A DNA stretch of 64,000 bases from Metellina segmentata. Taxonomy: Eukaryota; Arthropoda; Arachnida; Araneae; Tetragnathidae. The position numbers and the translations under genes were made by a program. The stretch covers positions 85,900,184-85,964,183 of the forward strand of contig OX375876.1 in the NCBI GenBank assembly GCA_947359465.1, given 5' to 3'. Shown here in pieces: positions 10,401-23,148 of the stretch; the first letter of the stretch is position 1; each line of letters begins with the position of its first letter. Under the pieces are notes generated by a model. The model worked only from the letters and a program-made list of their open reading frames with translations, was not told the origin of the DNA and did no database searches.

Positions 10401-12175
10401 GATAGACCCTCTTGAAAGTCAAAAGATTAAAGCTTTTTTTCCAGGTTACCTAAAAATTTTTTTAAACAAATATTTTATTTATTGATGCTTGATCTTATCA
10501 CAATGCTTTGATAAGAATTGTAAATTATTATTTTGTGTGTGTATCACGCTTTCTTCTTGGCCATACACTTTTCTTTGTTGCTATGAGTAGTAGTAGTGGA
10601 AATAGAAAATTCTGCAGTGAAACCTTTTAGTTAGAGTGTTCTGTAATGTCTCTTTGCCTATACTCTATTGAAAATGAACGTGAAAGTTGGGAAAATAATT
10701 TTGAATCAAAGAATAAGCGACCGAGGGAAAAAATTTGAAAAGCGGGACAAAGATGGAAAACGGAGCCTTGTTATAATCACGATTAATGGCGAAAGTTGGA
10801 AGACAGAATTTCGAATTAGACCCAAACTTGTACTCGATAAATTTTAACTACATTTAAAATAGGCTATATATAGTATAAAAGTTTCTTAAATAAATTTTAT
10901 TAAAGTAAGAACTTTAATATCAAGTCATAAAGAAATGTAGAATCTATAGCTTTCTGAAAGAGGAGAGTCAAATAGGAATTTTAGATGGATGATGTTCTTC
11001 AGCAAAGGGAATACTTTAAAATATAATTTCAGGTTTATGATAATTGATGCAATTCAAATCTCGACAGTTCAGCCATTTTTAGAAATGTGTGAGTACGATT
11101 AATTTAAGATTGTTTTGACGTTTAATTACGTCGTTTTCCTCATCATGGCCAGTAACTTGGGAATCGACCGTCACGAAAATGTTCAATCCCATTTAACCCT
11201 ACATCCTTCGCAAATAGAGAAACCAATATCTATACCATTCAATGGAATAAAGAGCAACGCTTCAAAGGAAATGTAAAAGGCTGCTGACGGTTGAGGCAGA
11301 GCGATCTGGTAACGTCGCAAAAATGTTCCGTATTTTCCTAGTTATCAAGTTGTTAAGAACCATCCTGTTAGATACATCAAGCTTAACCCGCATGTCATAG
11401 CGTTGTCGTCAGAACCTCAGTTCAGAACGTTTCCACCGAACGCATATCACGCCGGTTGGAAACTTTCAAATATGCCGAGATAGGGACCTTAAAGTGGATT
11501 TGGAATATGGCAAAGTCTTCAAAAATGTCCAAGATACACAACATAACGTACTATCGCAACCAACTAGCTGGACTTAGGGAGAAATATGAGGGCTTTGTGA
11601 TTCGAAAGACACCAGACAAGACATCGTCAGAGCGACAGATTGTCCAGCGTGCCTAGAACAAATCGGATCCGAAAGCTGCAAAATCGACTAAAGTGGATTT
11701 AGAACTGCACTCATCGACTTAGTGCGCATACGACATCGAAGCGTACCTCGTGGATGCAGCATAAACTGACCTGGCGTCTGGTATATCAGGTGTATCAGAC
11801 CGAGTATATCAGGTGTTCCGAGTACGAGGCTTAACACAAGCGCGCTGGCGACTCATTTGACTTGTCGCACCACTAGATAGCCAAATCTAGCGGCTGACAC
11901 GACAGGAGACAGGTTCTTATAAAATGATTACTCAAGGCGGACTATGCATCTGGTACCTGTGGTGTATACCTGTGTAGTATACCGATGCTGGCTCGAAATT
12001 GGCCGCACAGTTGAAACAGTGTCCACATACGGCGTCCAATCCAATCCAAGTGATAAATGTGCCCATCAATGTTGACACCAGAGCGAGTCAGTCATAGTGA
12101 GACATCAGAGTCACCAGCTGGAAAAGAATTACGCCTTTAATAGGAGCATACCTAAAGAAGCATTTGGCGTCACAT
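10401..12175. other. No gene recognised
   Basis: The 66-codon ORF at 11456-11656 has unremarkable composition and no motif. At about 11780-11830 GGTATATCAGGTGTATCAGA-type words recur, a small degenerate repeat resembling the one near 925-985. Confidence 0.4.
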
Positions 12176-12179
12176 CATC

Positions 12180-12436
12180 GCTCCATGCTTGAAGCTCGGT
12201 ACCGCCTAAGACCGCCGTGTACTCGGAAGGGGGGGGGGTGCACATTAGATCTGCCGTGTCCTCAGATGTCTTCACGGTGGAGTGGTGTGGAAGTTTGCAG
12301 AGTGGAGGCACAGGGTTGTTCTCTTCATCTGACCGTGGTTCTAAATTACGAGGCGTAGTCCTTGGATCTTTCTTAATCAAGGACCATTGCCAATAGTCCA
12401 CGTTGCTCCAGTGCGATGTTAATTAACTACCTACGT
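12180..12436 (+). mobile_element. SINE body, copy 3
   Basis: The body shares AAGACCGCCGTGTACTCGG, a GTGCACATTAGATCTGCCGTG block, GTGTGGAAGTTTGCAGAG, CATCTGACCGTGGTTCTAAA and GTTGCTCCAGTGCGATGTTA with other copies. The tRNA-like head is not clearly recognisable. It carries a run of ten G at about 12229. Confidence 0.7.
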
Positions 12437-13885
12437 ACCATGCTGGAAGTGTATTTTTCCAATCAATCTGTCGAGTGCGGCTATTTCTCTCCACCCTCAA
12501 CATGTAGTTCTAGGTAAAGATATTCAGAGCAGTAAACCTATGCAATTATCTATATTTGGAAGCTATTAGTTCCAGGCCTATTTTAAGGGTTTGGGTGCAG
12601 TAATCTCCCAACCCTCCTAAATAACTTAAACGTTACCTACTTCGTTTACTATTTTAAAGAAACACCTAATTTTATTCAATTACAATACTTGTGCGAAATA
12701 TCACAACTATCAAATAATAATAAAGATTAATAAGACTCGGATGGAATCACTACAAATTTTAGATTAGGATGGGGTCACTTTACATCTTCTGTCTTTTGAA
12801 CTTATGTTTGTGAACAAAAAGAAAGAGAAACAAATTTCGTTAAACTGTTATTTTTAGTTTTACTGACAACAAAAGTTTTCAAAACTAATCGCTTCTACAG
12901 AAATGAAATTTTACATAAATATTATAACATTCGTTATAGATGAAATGCCCTATATTAATATACTATGTACAATAGTGTACATTGTTCTAAATATCAGAAT
13001 ATTGTTGTAGGAAATGTTGATAGTGTGTTTTAAGCTGTTTTTCAGAATACGTCATTTTATACGTAATGAGTCCTATATGTGTAGTTTCATTATAGTTGAG
13101 TAATTGTCTTTTAAGATATCTGTGAAATCACAAAACTAAATAAATAAACAAAATAACACCCGAGAAAAATATACTATTTTATATTTGTTTATAAATATAA
13201 ACGTCGTTAGCTTTTAAGTGATTTACTCATTCTAATTCTTAAGATTCTAAATTCGAACCTTCAAAAAAAAATTTGAAACAATGTTTTCAATTTTTATCAA
13301 TTTTTACTGAAATTAGAGCATTTAAAAGTTCTGTTTACACTTAATTTAATTAATCTATATAAGCTCAAACTATTCAGTTTAACACATGAATTTTGTTTGC
13401 TAGAAGCATCTTGTCATTGGACTTTAAAAACTAATAGGTTTCAAACGACGAGCAAAAATTGTCAGTGAATCCATTTAAAAAACTAAGATGTCATTACCTG
13501 ACTACCTTATTGACCATGGACGTAAGTCAAGTTCAAACAGCGCTGATTGTTCAATACAATAGCCTCATTCGTCGCATTAAAAATTAATTCCCTTAGCATC
13601 ATAAAGGTGAGCACTAATGATATCTTCTTTAATTGCAATTAAATTAAACTTTTGACTCTCATCGCAAAATCCATCTCTTATTCTCAACTGGCAGCCATTT
13701 GGTTGAAGTGAAACGGAAAAATGTTTTAAAGATGACTAAGAATTTTCTCTTCCCTGCTTTTATATAATTAAAAAGACTCTAATTACTTTTGAGGAAGGTC
13801 TAATGAGTGTTAACAGTATTGAAAGGGCAAAATTTGAGTAAAATCGCTTGATCTTAGATGTCACGTAAAATTAAAATAAATTAAA
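12437..13885. other. AT-rich stretch, no gene recognised
   Basis: No open frame of note and no recognisable terminal repeats. Confidence 0.5.
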
Positions 13886-14165
13886 GAAAATAGTATTTAT
13901 TTTCCTTTTCTTTCGAATCTTTTTTAAACTAAAGCTTTTGTTACGGATATCCATTACGTATATAGAAGTTAATTATTGAAGACGTTTTTGATGAATTTAA
14001 AAATATTGTAAATTGCTCTGTTTTGAAAATAGTATTTATTTTCCTTATCTTCCGAATCTTTTTTAAACAAAAGCTTTAGCTTTAGGATATATCCATTAGG
14101 TATTTAGAAGTTCATTATTGAAGACGTTTTTGATAAATTTAAAAATATGATATATTTCTCTGTTT
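13886..14165. repeat. Tandem duplication, about 140-bp unit
   Basis: Unit 1 (13886-14024) and unit 2 (14025-14165) both start GAAAATAGTATTTATTTTCC and end in CTCTGTTTT, with differences scattered between. It is a simple two-copy tandem duplication of moderate age. Confidence 0.8.
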
Positions 14166-14320
14166 TAAAACTAATTGTTTTATTATTCTGATAAGTCTTA
14201 AAACTGCAATTGCATAAATTTTAACTATTTTAGCTTAATCCTTAAAAATAACCTTGAGTTCGAAAGCAATCACAGGAAATTCGTCATTTTTACGTGTTGA
14301 GTTGAACAATTTTACTGATA

Positions 14321-14834
14321 AAGGCGCGTTCTCATGAATCAAGTTTAATTTATCAATTATAGTTGATCAATAAAAGTTGAATAATTTGTTTTTCACACAT
14401 TTCAATAGAAACTGATGAACAGTTAAAAAGCGAAAATATAAAAGTTAGAATTCAAAAATTATTTATTTATAGAAAATCACATTTAAGGTATCGAACTGGT
14501 GGAAAATTTTCCGCAGATTTCAAATCCGTTGAAGTTTTTACTCTATCTTTAACGATCACGAAGATACAAACTTGGACTAGGGAATAAATAAGCCCATTTG
14601 TTTTGTTTCTCGATAAAATAAACCACGGCAGTTCGTTTGCGTGGAAATAACTCGAAAGCAGATGGCGGATAACTCATCACTTGAACGATAAAGTTTGAAT
14701 GGGTCAAACTTTTCTTGAGCCACTAAAAAGGTGATTAACTCTATTGAAACAAAGGTCATCACTATAGTTTTCATTTAGCTTTAGTTGATCTACTATAACC
14801 GGTCAATTAAACGTGATTCGTGAGAACGCGCCTT
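14321..14834. mobile_element. TA-flanked MITE (514 bp) with a Helitron-like insert
   Basis: Terminal inverted repeats start AAGGCGCGTTCTCA-GAATCA and continue with similarity for about 45 bp. TA flanks both ends (14319-14320, 14835-14836). No transposase is encoded. Bases about 14455-14555 match, in inverted orientation, a segment of the Helitron at 44715-45509 including TTTTCCGCAGATTTCAAATC and TTTTTACTCTATCTTT. The MITE therefore carries a Helitron-derived segment, or both took it from a shared source. Confidence 0.75.
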
Positions 14835-14836
14835 TA

Positions 14837-17161
14837 AATAAAAGTGTTATCACTTCTTCTCAAGTATTGTGATTTTCATCGTTTATTATAAAATCAGTTT
14901 TAGGCATGAAAGATAAAAAAGGTTTCAACTCGAATTTATGTACTGGAATTTCAAATTATCAGAATGGCAAACTTTTATGAAGCTTTGATAGGAATTTTCT
15001 TTGTTATTAAACTATTCAAAATATGGTTTTAAGTGCATTAATTTAATTGATGACAGTTGAAACTAGTTGATATCCATGTGTTTTTAGATCACGGCAGATT
15101 TTATCCGAGTTAGTGAGGGATATAGGAGAGGACGCGTTTCAAAGTTCTTTATTCATAACTTCTCTGAGAGTACATGCATTGTCTTTTACGTAATACATCA
15201 AATTTGTTCATATAGTTTGGATATCTACTTGTAACACTCGACTGTTTAATTTCTCTTTTAAAAAATGTGTAGCATATTTTGCTTCATGCAAGATATTTGA
15301 ACAGGTCCTTGAGAAAATAAATATTCAAGCCATACTTACATCTACAAAATGGCTCATCGTATATTTACTAAATTTCATTTTAAAATAGGGAACCATTCTT
15401 CAATTTCATCATCTTTCATTTTTCAAACATGATATTACCAGAAGCGATGCACTAGAAACTCACTCCAACATTCAACTACGTCGATTAAAATCTGGGAGGA
15501 ATAATGCAAATCCCATTATAATTACTGCGCTTCCATTTTAAAGCGACCGACAATATTAGGCTTAGTTTACCCCAAAGACAAAAAACCCGCACGCAATGGT
15601 ACAAACCACCGCCATGGCAAACAAATCCATTTTTGTTAAGGATGATTCATTCCTTTGCTACCTCTTCCTTTTTAATAAAAGCAGATCGTAAATCTTTCAC
15701 ATAGTAATCAGAAAGCAGGTCCCATTTCAAATTCCAGGAACGATTTCAGAAGTTCTTTTGGGAACATTTAAATAATTGCTCCGAGTATTCTCAAATATTC
15801 CTCTTATGCAAATACTAGGAGCATTGCTATGCAATGTGGCCAGCGCTGAGTGCTGTTTGGGAAAGTATGTTCCGAAGGCTGCAGAGTGTGTGAAGCATAA
15901 AAAACAGTTCTCATACTATCAGTTAATGCGAGCACACTTTTTAAAAGCATGCCATCCCACGAATTTCCATTTTATTTCGAAAGTAAACAGCATCGATTTC
16001 GTTGGTAAAAATAACTTCGAAAGCATAAGCTCAGATGTTTTTTTCGCTTATGCATTTTACCTTCTGTGAGTACCATATATTTTGAGCTGAGAAAAAACAT
16101 TATTTTAAAACGAGGATATTTTTTGTTTTTGGATGCTCAAAGGGCTCTTTTCTATTAAAAATGGAAACCTATTTAAGTTCAGGAGTTTTGATTAAGGCTT
16201 AAAATACCATGCAATATAGAACTTCTTTTGATCATTGAATCTAAGATGGAAATGCCTTTTTGTTGTGAAATTTTTTAGTTATTAGTTTGCCGATGCAATT
16301 AGAATGAAAGAAATATTAAGAACCGAAGAGGAAAATAAAAATTGCATAATTAGTTTCATAAAGCAGGTTGGAGTAGCAAAACAGAGATGATAGCATGTAA
16401 AATATCTTGCGTAAAGGAATAATTTGACAGAATAAAATATTCATATAATGTAACGACACACATGAATATGTATCACATGATTTAAAAACTCTTCTCGAAA
16501 TAAGAAAATGGTTTTATCATTGCATCAAATGCTAGATCACGACAAAATTAATAACATTCATGTATGAATACATAATTTATTACAAGTCAAAAACTTAGTT
16601 TTGCTTTGGGAAATAAAATATTTTCAACTGTTCAAAACCCGAAACTGCTTCAATTTAAAAGTAACTTATCAATTGACATCCGAACCAGAATATGATTGCT
16701 TTCTTGTAATGCAGAAGCATTTTATACCAATTCCGATGAGTTTTGATAACTACTCCTCGGGATTATTGCTGGTATAACGTTACTAAAATAATCTGCACAA
16801 GTATATAATGCGACTAGTTAATAAACCTACTGTTTAATAAGATTGCTTTGTATAGAGCGAAAGGAATACAACCGTATCGTTGCACCTCTCTTTTGAGATA
16901 CAGAATGGCAAGTAACGAATTCAATTTTTTAACAGTACAATACAAAAATACAATTGAAGATTTAAATTGCTAATAATTACATAAATAATAAAGTTGAAGC
17001 TAAAGAACGAATTTCGATATCTCATTACATTCTCAGGCCTGTAAATATATAGTGAAGACATTTTTTGTCCTTGACCATCATCATGTAAAAATTTCAAAAT
17101 CGACATACCTCCTGTATTAGGGCATGGACTCAATTCAATTAACGACTGCAAATTAATCTCT
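14837..17161. other. No gene or repeat recognised
   Basis: The stretch lacks obvious element ends. The ORF at 15776-16069 (97 codons, cysteine-bearing middle) has no recognisable family motif, no clear splice context and is kept only as a remote possibility of host exon sequence. Confidence 0.4.
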
Positions 17162-17428
17162 TTAACCCTTCAAGTGGTTTTGACGAGATATCTAGTCATC
17201 AAGATAGTATTTAAACTGGTACAGTGTCTCACGACACTAGGCACGGGAGTATGTGTTGGTGTTAGTTAGTTAGTCATCAATATAATGCCAATTTTTGTTG
17301 ACGACGAGATCGAGATCTGGTCAGTATTCTTCTAATGACGAGATGTTGAGGAACGAGATATCTCGTCATGTCTGGTCTGTTCTATAAATGACGAGCTATC
17401 CCATCGAGACAACCACAGAGAGGGTTAA
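17162..17428. mobile_element. TTAA-flanked MITE with GAGATATCTC motifs
   Basis: Left end is TTAA then CCCTTCAAGTGGTTTTGACG; right end, reversed, is TTAA then CCCTCTCTGTGGTTGTCTCG. The TTAA flanks suggest piggyBac-like or Kolobok-like mobilisation. Near-copies of the palindrome GACGAGATATCTCGTC lie at 17182 and 17352, one mismatch each. A SINE follows directly. Confidence 0.6.
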
Positions 17429-17718
17429 TGAAACTGTCTGGTTGGAAGAGCAACCGATGAGTTGCGAGTTAGAAACTAGATCCAGCCAAGACCGTCGTGT
17501 ACGCGGGGGCTGGTGCACGTTAAATAGGATGTACCTCAAATGCCCTCATATTGGCTTGGTGTGGAAGTTTAGCGAATGGGGTGCGAGCTCAGGTGTTGAC
17601 TTCGTCATCTGACCGGGGTTCAATTTTTTCGAGATGTCTTCGTAACTTTCCCTTCTGGATTGATCCACGACGGTCACAATAGCCGATTGTGTCTCTGGTG
17701 CGACGTTGATTACTTACT
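17429..17718 (+). mobile_element. SINE, copy 4
   Basis: The partial head GTTGGAAGAGCAACC and the B-box position (GCGAGTTAGAAACTAG, mutated) are followed by the shared body: AAGACCGTCGTGTACGCGGG, GGTGTGGAAGTTTAGCG, CATCTGACCGGGGTT and a GTGCGACGTTGATTACTTAC tail. Confidence 0.7.
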
Positions 17719-17750
17719 TTTCTATCTTGTTTTCATGTACGACATATTTT

Positions 17751-18655
17751 TCATCGAAGAGTTTTTAAAAACGACCAGTTAGTTGAAAATGATTTGAATG
17801 TAACTGAAAAAACATCCTGTCATTAATTTTTTTTAAAAGATTGAGAGTCGATAACAGTTAATAGCTCAGCACAGTTGCACAGCAGAATAGAGCAAATAGT
17901 GCAGAACAATAGCGCAGAACAATAGCGCAGCACAATAGCGCAGCATTCAACCAGGAATATTTAAAAACGACCAGCTATTTGATGAAAATAATTTGAATAA
18001 CAACTGAAAAAACTTCCTCTCATTAATTTTTTTCAAAAGATTGAGCTTTGATAACAGTTAATAGCACAGCACAGTTACACAGCAGGATAGAGCAAATAGT
18101 GCAGAACAATAGCGCAGAACAATAGCGCAACACAATTGCACAGCACAATAGCGCAACACCATAGCGCAGCACAATAGTGCAGAACAATAGCGCAGCACAA
18201 TAGCGCAGCATTAAACCAGGAATATTTAAAAACGACCAGCTATTTGATGAAAATAATTTGAATAACAACTGAAAAAACTTCCTCTCATTAATTTTTTTCA
18301 AAAGATTGAGCTTTGATAACAGTTAATAGCACAGCACAGTTACACAGCAGGATAGAGCAAATAGTGCAGAACAATAGCGCAGAACAATAGCGCAACACAA
18401 TTGCACAGCACAATAGCGCAACACCATAGCGCAGCACAATAGTGCAGAACAATAGCGCAGCACAATAGCGCAGCACAATTGCGCAGTACAATAGCGCATT
18501 ATTCAACCAGGAGTATTTAAAAACGACCAGCTATTTGATGAAATTAATTTGAACATAACTGAAAAAGCTTCCTCTCATTGATTCTTTTCAAAAGATTGAG
18601 CGTCGATAACAGTGAATAGCGCAGCACAGTCGCGCAGCATTAAACCAGGAAGCAT
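17751..18655. repeat. Higher-order tandem array
   Basis: Four large units start at the shared word GACCAG-TA-TTGA-GAAAAT at about 17773, 17969, 18234 and 18525, giving unit lengths of 196, 265, 291 and about 130 bp. Each unit holds an AT-rich half (ACTTCCTCTCATTAATTTTT, AAAGATTGAG) and a half built of short words such as AATAGCGCAGCAC. Unit length varies through the number of short words. The cysteine/leucine-rich minus-strand ORFs at 18023-18506 are by-products of this repeat. Confidence 0.9.
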
Positions 18656-19183
18656 TTCCAATCCATGAAGAAATGAACTATATTGAAAACGGGCACGCTA
18701 TGAAAAATGTTTTCCACAAACTAGACGCATTTATCCTCAGTACATGACGCGAAAAAGCAACAAGTTTTAACGATATCAAGTTTTCCGTATTCAAAATAAA
18801 TTTCAGTACCGGTTGAGAGCAAGCGTTTTATGCGAAATTCTATAGCCCACAACAAATATCTGGACGGATATTTAAGTCCCTTTTGAAATATAAACATTTC
18901 GAATCCTCTTAGCGTACGTGCTATTTTTTCTGAAAAAGAATTTTACTCGGTTTTAAATTTCATCCCCTCAAGATTTGGAGTAGAAAAAGTTGGGATAAAA
19001 GGATGAGGGGTGCTTTCTTGCGATTTTAAGGCGCATTTTTTATCTTTATTTCTGTATCCGGAGAGTCACGAATACTCGTTTGCGATGGCATTTTCTTTTG
19101 TAGGTTGATATTGAAATTCGTCGAAATCCTAAAGCCACTTAAGGATAAATATATCAATATTTTTTTTTCAAATGGCGTATTTG
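18656..19183. other. No gene recognised
   Basis: Ordinary AT-rich sequence between two repeat arrays. Confidence 0.4.
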
Positions 19184-19881
19184 TATTGAAAAGAGCATCT
19201 TTTAGAGGTTTGTTAATATTATTCTTGGATAGTTTGAGGACTGTGCCGAGCATAGAGTAAATGGGGACATGAACTGATATAAAAAGCAAATGCACTTTAG
19301 GTCCTATTGCAGAGGGATGATTCTCGAATTATTTTGAGCATGCTCTTTACGCATGGCAATTATCTAAAAAATACGACTGTAATTTTTAATTTGTCACCAT
19401 ATGATATATAATTGAAATTAGAAAGACTTGCATCACCGTGCCTGTTAGAAAATGGGAGGGGTAGACAATCACAATAATGAATTATAGGATGAGTGGACTC
19501 GCTGACATTGGATAGCACTGGGTATGAAGTATGAAGTATTGAAAATAGCATCTTTCAAAGATTTGTTAACATTATTCCTGAATAGTTTGAGGACTGGGCC
19601 GAGCATATAATTAATGGGGACATGAACTAAAATATAAGCAAATAGACTTTTGGTCCTATTGCATAGGGATGTTTCTCAAATTATTTTGAGCATGCTCTCT
19701 ACACATGGCAATCATATAAAAATACAACTGTAATTTTGAATAATTGATAACCACATGATATATAATAGAAATTAGAAAGACTTGCATCACCGTGCCTGTT
19801 ATAAAATGGGAGGGGTAAACAATCACAATATTTGATTATTGGATGAGTGGACTCTGTCATTGGAGAGCATTCCGTGTGAAG
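19184..19881. repeat. Tandem duplication, 353-bp unit
   Basis: Unit 1 (19184-19536) and unit 2 (19537-19881) share TATTGAAAA-AGCATCTTT, GTTTGAGGACTG-GCCGAGC, ATTTTGAGCATGCTCT, GACTTGCATCACCGTGCCTG and AAAATGGGAGGGGTA in the same order. Many substitutions separate them, so the duplication is old. Confidence 0.85.
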
Positions 19882-20121
19882 CTGGCTTTAATAGATGGTA
19901 GAATCGGTAAGAGGGGATAATTGGAATTCATCGGCGAAGGGTAGGGATAGGTTTGCATGACGGAAATGTTTGATTGGTAATGCAGATGCTCATCAATGAG
20001 CCAAAACGTAAAGGCAGTAACTCCGGAGACACGTATCATTGTTTCTGGAACCTCGAAGCCGTGATCAATGACACCCCAGACCAAATGTCAAAAACCAAGT
20101 TGTTGAATTTCACTAAAAATT

Positions 20122-20262
20122 TGCCTCGTCTTCTGACCGCGGTTCAAAACTAAGTGGTGTTGTCCTTGCATCTTTCCCTTCGGGGGTTGACCCCGGATTA
20201 TCACTAATAGCCCGTTGTGTTACTCCAGTGTGACGTTAATTAAAAATACCATACCATACCAT
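20122..20262 (+). mobile_element. SINE 3' half, copy 5
   Basis: It starts in the CTTCTGACCGCGGTTCAAAA block and keeps TTGTCCTTGCATCTTTCCCT, TAGCCCGTTGTGTTACTCCA and GTGTGACGTTAATTAA. It ends in a CCATA repeat tail. The 5' part is missing, as in a truncated retroposition. Confidence 0.75.
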
Positions 20263-22502
20263 AAAAGTTTGCCATCAATTCACCTTTAACCCCACATGAC
20301 TAATATCTACCTTCATGACGTTCTTACTGTGAAATTAATGATAAATAATACAGACTTGTTTGGACTAAAAGCTTCAATGCTCACTGTTTAGGGAACAATT
20401 GAACATAAATTATGACACAAGAGATTTTCTTTTATGCTATTAAGAAATTTAATAATGCGTATACAAGTTTGTGTGAAATTAACAAATAAAAATTCCTCTT
20501 AAACACTTCACAATGCCTTTATGAGAATAATCCTTTTTCTAATACATTTCGGGTAACGATAAAGTAGTCATGGGAATGGTTGCTAAGAAATTAAAAAGCC
20601 TTAAGAATCCTAAGTAGTCATGGGAATGGTTGCTATGAAATTAAAAAGCTGTTTTTATATATAAGATATGTATAATGTAACCACATGTGTTGTCAATTAT
20701 TTCCTTTGTCAAAGTGTAAGTCAGACCAAGTCCAAAAGATCAGGAAGGAGTTTATAGAGTAATAACATTTTGGACTAGGTGGATAGCTGCTGTCACAAAA
20801 CGTATGCATCTTGTGAGCTCAATTTTAAATATGGCCCGAGCAGTTTTGCTTAGTGTTGAATCCTTAAAAATCCATGACAGTCCAGGGGATTTTATTCGGT
20901 ACCAATAATTTAGTCAGAGTCAGGCCATGCTTACAATTTCAAACATCTTTTCAAAATACCTATACCACCCAGCCTACCAACTCTGGTTTAAAGCCGGACA
21001 AAGGGTGACTGGGAGGAGAATTCTGTCTCCACCGGAGCCAGCACTAGGAGCCAAGTGGCATTTACTTGCATTCATTCAACGATGTTACATAGATACAAAT
21101 TTACAACCATCCACTGCAAGCAAGAACAGGAAAGCAAAAAGTATAAAGTTTCTGGGAAAACAGACTTCTTTTTTAACTAACACAAGCAAATATTTTGAAT
21201 GAAGATGAGTACAAATGTCAAAACAATTAATTCCTATTCATTTGAAGCGTACAAAAAGTTCTAGTAAAACCGAACACAAACGCAGATTGGATTATAAGTA
21301 TGCAAACAGAAACGACATACATTTGAATAAACTATAGTATAGTATATATACATTACAATTAGTACATAATGTATGTATAGAATGATGTCCTAATGGGATG
21401 AATATGCATAGGTCTAAATATCATCCACCTAGTCTCCTATCCAAGGATTACATCACACTATGCTGCGATCAAAGTGACCTGGACACACTCCACAATCTTC
21501 CAGACAGACTGACTGTTGTTAACAAAATTACTTACCCAAGTTAATTTGTTTTCTGAGATTGTTTGAATAAGGTAGAATTATTTTCTGTGAGTCTTCAGGT
21601 GAACCCGTAGTGATTCGCATGGCCAAGTTCACCACACGGACAGAGGTTGATTGATTTAATTTTAAATATATTTAGATAAACGATAGGAATGGGTCATGTT
21701 TCCTTAAAAAGGAAACTAAGTACTAATTTGAGAAAAAAACCTAGGAGTTCAGTGAATGTACAAGTTCTCTCGGTGGTACCTAGTTAGCATATAGATTTCC
21801 CCGTGGATATTCCATGAGTCTTAAAAGGACGCAATAATTTTTGATACAGGTGGAGGAGCATTTCATTTAATCGCCAGAATTAGCAGCTAACTTGGGTTCC
21901 TAGTCCGCTAGTTCGTTGCCATGATCCCCAACGTCGGCCCGACCCATATGAGCCCAAAGATTTCAGAATGCTTTTGAAGGTCTTGTTTATGTACTTTTTT
22001 ATTTCCAATACATCAGCCATTGAAGACAAACATCCTTAGACTCAATCTAATAACGAGAATAAATTGCTCTCCCAGTGAGGGTTCTAAATTTCAAATATAT
22101 TTAGGTAGACTGCTAGGCAGTCATGCCGGTCGCTACTCTAAAAGTAGTCGCATCTCTTTCTCTGGGATAATATGGCAGTTGTATAATACTATCTTTACGT
22201 GATTTATGCTGAATTCTCCCCGCAAAATATTGCAAATTCCTGAATGGCCACTTGAGAATCGGAAACATTTACTGCTTTAGTATACACAACTGGGAAGCTC
22301 CTAAGTACCTAAAAAAAACTAACCACCTCCACCTCACCATCAAAAGCAGTATGGAGTGTTACTTGAGGAACATAATGAGAAAAAAACTCATGACTTATAC
22401 CAACTCTTGTTCTACGATTCACACTAAGTTCTGAGCTAACGGTATAGATATACTACCAATAGGTGTTAAGCGGATAAAGTGTATGAATCGTCTCCGTTGC
22501 AA
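20263..22502. other. No gene; 50-bp tandem duplication at 20562-20650
   Basis: AAGTAGTCATGGGAATGGTT recurs at 20562 and 20612 with a 50-bp period. The ORF at 20927-21202 (91 codons) has no motif I recognise. A TATAG-rich patch lies near 21335. Nothing else supported. Confidence 0.4.
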
Positions 22503-23004
22503 TCAATATATATAATTCTCTTACGTGGCACGCAAAAAAGACGTTATTTTTTATCGTGCTCTGGCAACACTGTACGATTTTTTGTTTACCACGAAGCCTC
22601 GCGTCTCAATTGAATGTATAGCGTTATCGAATGAAATTTTATTGAAAAAAAAATTTATATTAGTCGAGCTGTTGTTGCAGCTTACAAACAACATGCTAGG
22701 TTATTCGATTTCCAAAGCAGCGCTCACATTTAGAGTCAAAATTTGCTCAAAGCTTTCTTTTGAGTTCCGAATTGTTCGATTTCTAATTCCAGAGGTATAG
22801 TATAAATTTTTTGTAGCACAAGTTTATATTTCAAAAATATTTCTTTTTGGAATATCATATTTTGTAAACAATCCCTTCCGCTAGGACACATGTTCTTATT
22901 GATGCGAGCAAAGCGAGTAAAGTTCGCTCTACGAACCAATGAGGATTGCAAAGCATTCCTCCGGGGATTGACGAGCGTCAACGAGCAGGGGGCGGGACCC
23001 CTAG
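22503..23004 (+). mobile_element. Non-autonomous Helitron, family H1, copy C
   Basis: It begins TCAATATATATAATTCTC after an A and ends GGGGGCGGGACCCC-TAG before a T, 502 bp. The flanks and body follow copies A and B (TTACGTGGCACGC, AGACGTTATT, CACGAAGCCTCGCG). The internal block with the two stem-loops is absent: the text passes from CGAGCTGTTGTTGCAG to CAAACAACAT. The weaker 3' hairpin shows decay. Confidence 0.85.
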
Positions 23005-23148
23005 TTGTTAATATAATTTTACAACAACAAAGTAATTTCAATACAGGTATTAAGAGATAAAAACAATACGCAATATTCATGAACTCGAAAGGATCAACAG
23101 ACAGCAGTGTGTTTAAAGACGAAAAATCAAGTCAACTTTGACCTCTCT

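Noticed and set aside
15776..16069. 97-codon ORF as a host secreted protein
   Set aside because: No signal peptide start, no domain, no splice support.
18023..18506. Two nearly identical Cys/Leu-rich minus ORFs
   Set aside because: They are translations of the short tandem words in the repeat array.
17751..18655. CRISPR-like array
   Set aside because: Unit lengths vary, spacers are not unique, and the DNA is eukaryotic.
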